Positions 5,670 to 6,277 of a DNA stretch of 6,277 bases are shown here, piece by piece. Within the stretch, counting starts at the first letter, position 1. Every line of letters starts with the position of its first letter. Both the position numbers and the translations under genes were made by a program. The notes under the pieces were generated by a model, which saw only the letters and a program-made list of their open reading frames with translations, made no database searches and had not been told where the DNA came from. The DNA comes from CAZOSF01 sp964582415 (GTDB taxonomy: Bacteria > Bacteroidota > Bacteroidia > Flavobacteriales > Flavobacteriaceae). The DNA lies in NCBI GenBank assembly GCA_964582415.1, contig CAZOSF010000099.1, positions 1 to 6,277 of the forward strand, in the 5' to 3' direction.

Positions 5670-6277
5670 ATGGCGCATAAAGCGGGTTTTGTGAATATCA
5701 TAGGGAATCCCAATGTAGGGAAAAGCACCCTCATGAATGCCTTTGTAGGAGAGCGTCTTTCGATAATCACCAGCAAGGCACAAACCACCCGTCACCGTAT
5801 TTTGGGGATTGTCAATGGGGAAGAGTTTCAGGTGATTTTGAGTGATACTCCCGGCATCATCAAGCCAGCCTATGAGCTCCAAACCCATATGATGGAGTTT
5901 GTGAAATCGGCTTTCGAAGATGCCGATATCTTGGTGTACATGGTCGAATTGGGCGAGAAGGAATTAAAGGACGAAGCGTTTTTCAACAAACTGCGGCATG
6001 CGAAGATTCCTGTCTTATTGTTGTTGAATAAAATCGACAAAGGGGATGAAACCCGATTGGCGGAAGCGGTGGCACATTGGAAGGAACAATTGCCCAATGC
6101 CGAAATCTTTGCTATTTCTGCTCTGGAAAATTTTGGGGTACAGGAGGTCTTTCAACGCATCGTGGAGTTGTTGCCAGAGAGTCCGCCGTTCTACCCCAAA
6201 GACCAGCTTACGGATAAACCCGAGCGATTTTTTGTAAATGAAACCATCCGTGAAAAGATATTGTTGCAATACAAAAA
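5670..6277 (+). CDS. era: GTPase Era, ribosome small-subunit assembly (N-terminal 202 codons, cut by window edge)
   Basis: Era is a cytoplasmic GTPase that binds the 3' end of 16S rRNA and helps mature the 30S subunit. The frame is open from ATG 5670 to the window end. All G motifs are present: G1 GNPNVGKST (12-20), G2 within QTTRHR (38-43), G3 DTPG (59-62), G4 NKID (120-123) and G5 SAL (150-152). The Era-typical segment after the GTPase domain is also present (LLPESPPFYPKDQLTDKPERFF, split here as LLPESPP 167-173 and FYPKDQLTDKPERFF 174-188). Family members have about 290-300 residues, so most of the C-terminal KH RNA-binding domain lies past the edge. ATG 5670 fits the usual Era N-terminus (MAHKAGFVNIIG) and is preceded by an A-rich stretch instead of a Shine-Dalgarno sequence. 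The gene is a housekeeping neighbour of the efflux operon, 66 bases downstream on the same strand and probably with its own promoter. Confidence 0.97.
   Translation, partial: MAHKAGFVNIIGNPNVGKSTLMNAFVGERLSIITSKAQTTRHRILGIVNGEEFQVILSDTPGIIKPAYELQTHMMEFVKSAFEDADILVYMVELGEKELKDEAFFNKLRHAKIPVLLLLNKIDKGDETRLAEAVAHWKEQLPNAEIFAISALENFGVQEVFQRIVELLPESPPFYPKDQLTDKPERFFVNETIREKILLQYK

Noticed and set aside
5607..5888. A 93-residue open frame on the - strand over the spacer and the start of era
   Set aside because: Its C-terminal part (INNEQLTMSN) is only the translated heptamer array, and the rest is antisense to the conserved Era G domain.

Overview
The window most likely comes from a member of the Bacteroidota, probably a marine-type flavobacterium. 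Four things point there: an inner-membrane RND metal pump fused in one frame to a TolC-like outer-membrane factor (an arrangement known from that phylum), a lipoprotein membrane-fusion partner, starts with little or no Shine-Dalgarno sequence, and a TAnnTTTG-type promoter -7 element before era. All genes read on the + strand. No rRNA, tRNA, CRISPR array, insertion sequence or phage gene is visible.

Layout. Positions 1-51 hold the last 16 codons of an upstream gene whose ending (…IFQPPKHA) resembles the C-terminus of the small DUF6660-type proteins often found beside metal-efflux genes in this phylum. Positions 52-124 are a short spacer with two dyads: a bulged GC-rich hairpin (75-97) and a perfect 14-bp palindrome (107-120) just before the next start. 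Positions 125-4459 encode a 1444-residue CusA/CzcA-family pump with a C-terminal CzcC/TolC-like domain, joined through a polybasic stretch and a signal-peptide-like segment. Four bases later, 4464-5603 encodes the periplasmic adaptor (CzcB/CusB-like), a predicted lipoprotein. Positions 5604-5669 are a spacer with five tandem heptamers (5607-5641) that run into a good candidate Bacteroidota promoter. From 5670 to the window end lies the 5' two thirds of era, a ribosome-assembly GTPase; it is cut off by the window edge.

How the parts work together. The fused pump/outer-membrane factor and the adaptor together supply all three parts of a tripartite heavy-metal efflux machine from only two genes. 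The porter-domain positions that carry the three copper/silver-binding methionines in CusA are Gln and Glu here, so a divalent cation (Zn, Co, Cd or Ni) is the more likely substrate; this is inference. era is a housekeeping gene with its own probable promoter, but no intrinsic terminator separates it from the efflux genes, so read-through is possible.

The efflux system is a recognisable type rather than a new one. The points most worth a second look are the internal junction of the fusion, which carries an AGGAGG-type tract and a possible second start that would release a free, signal-peptide-bearing outer-membrane factor, and the heptamer array that supplies the -33 element of the era promoter.
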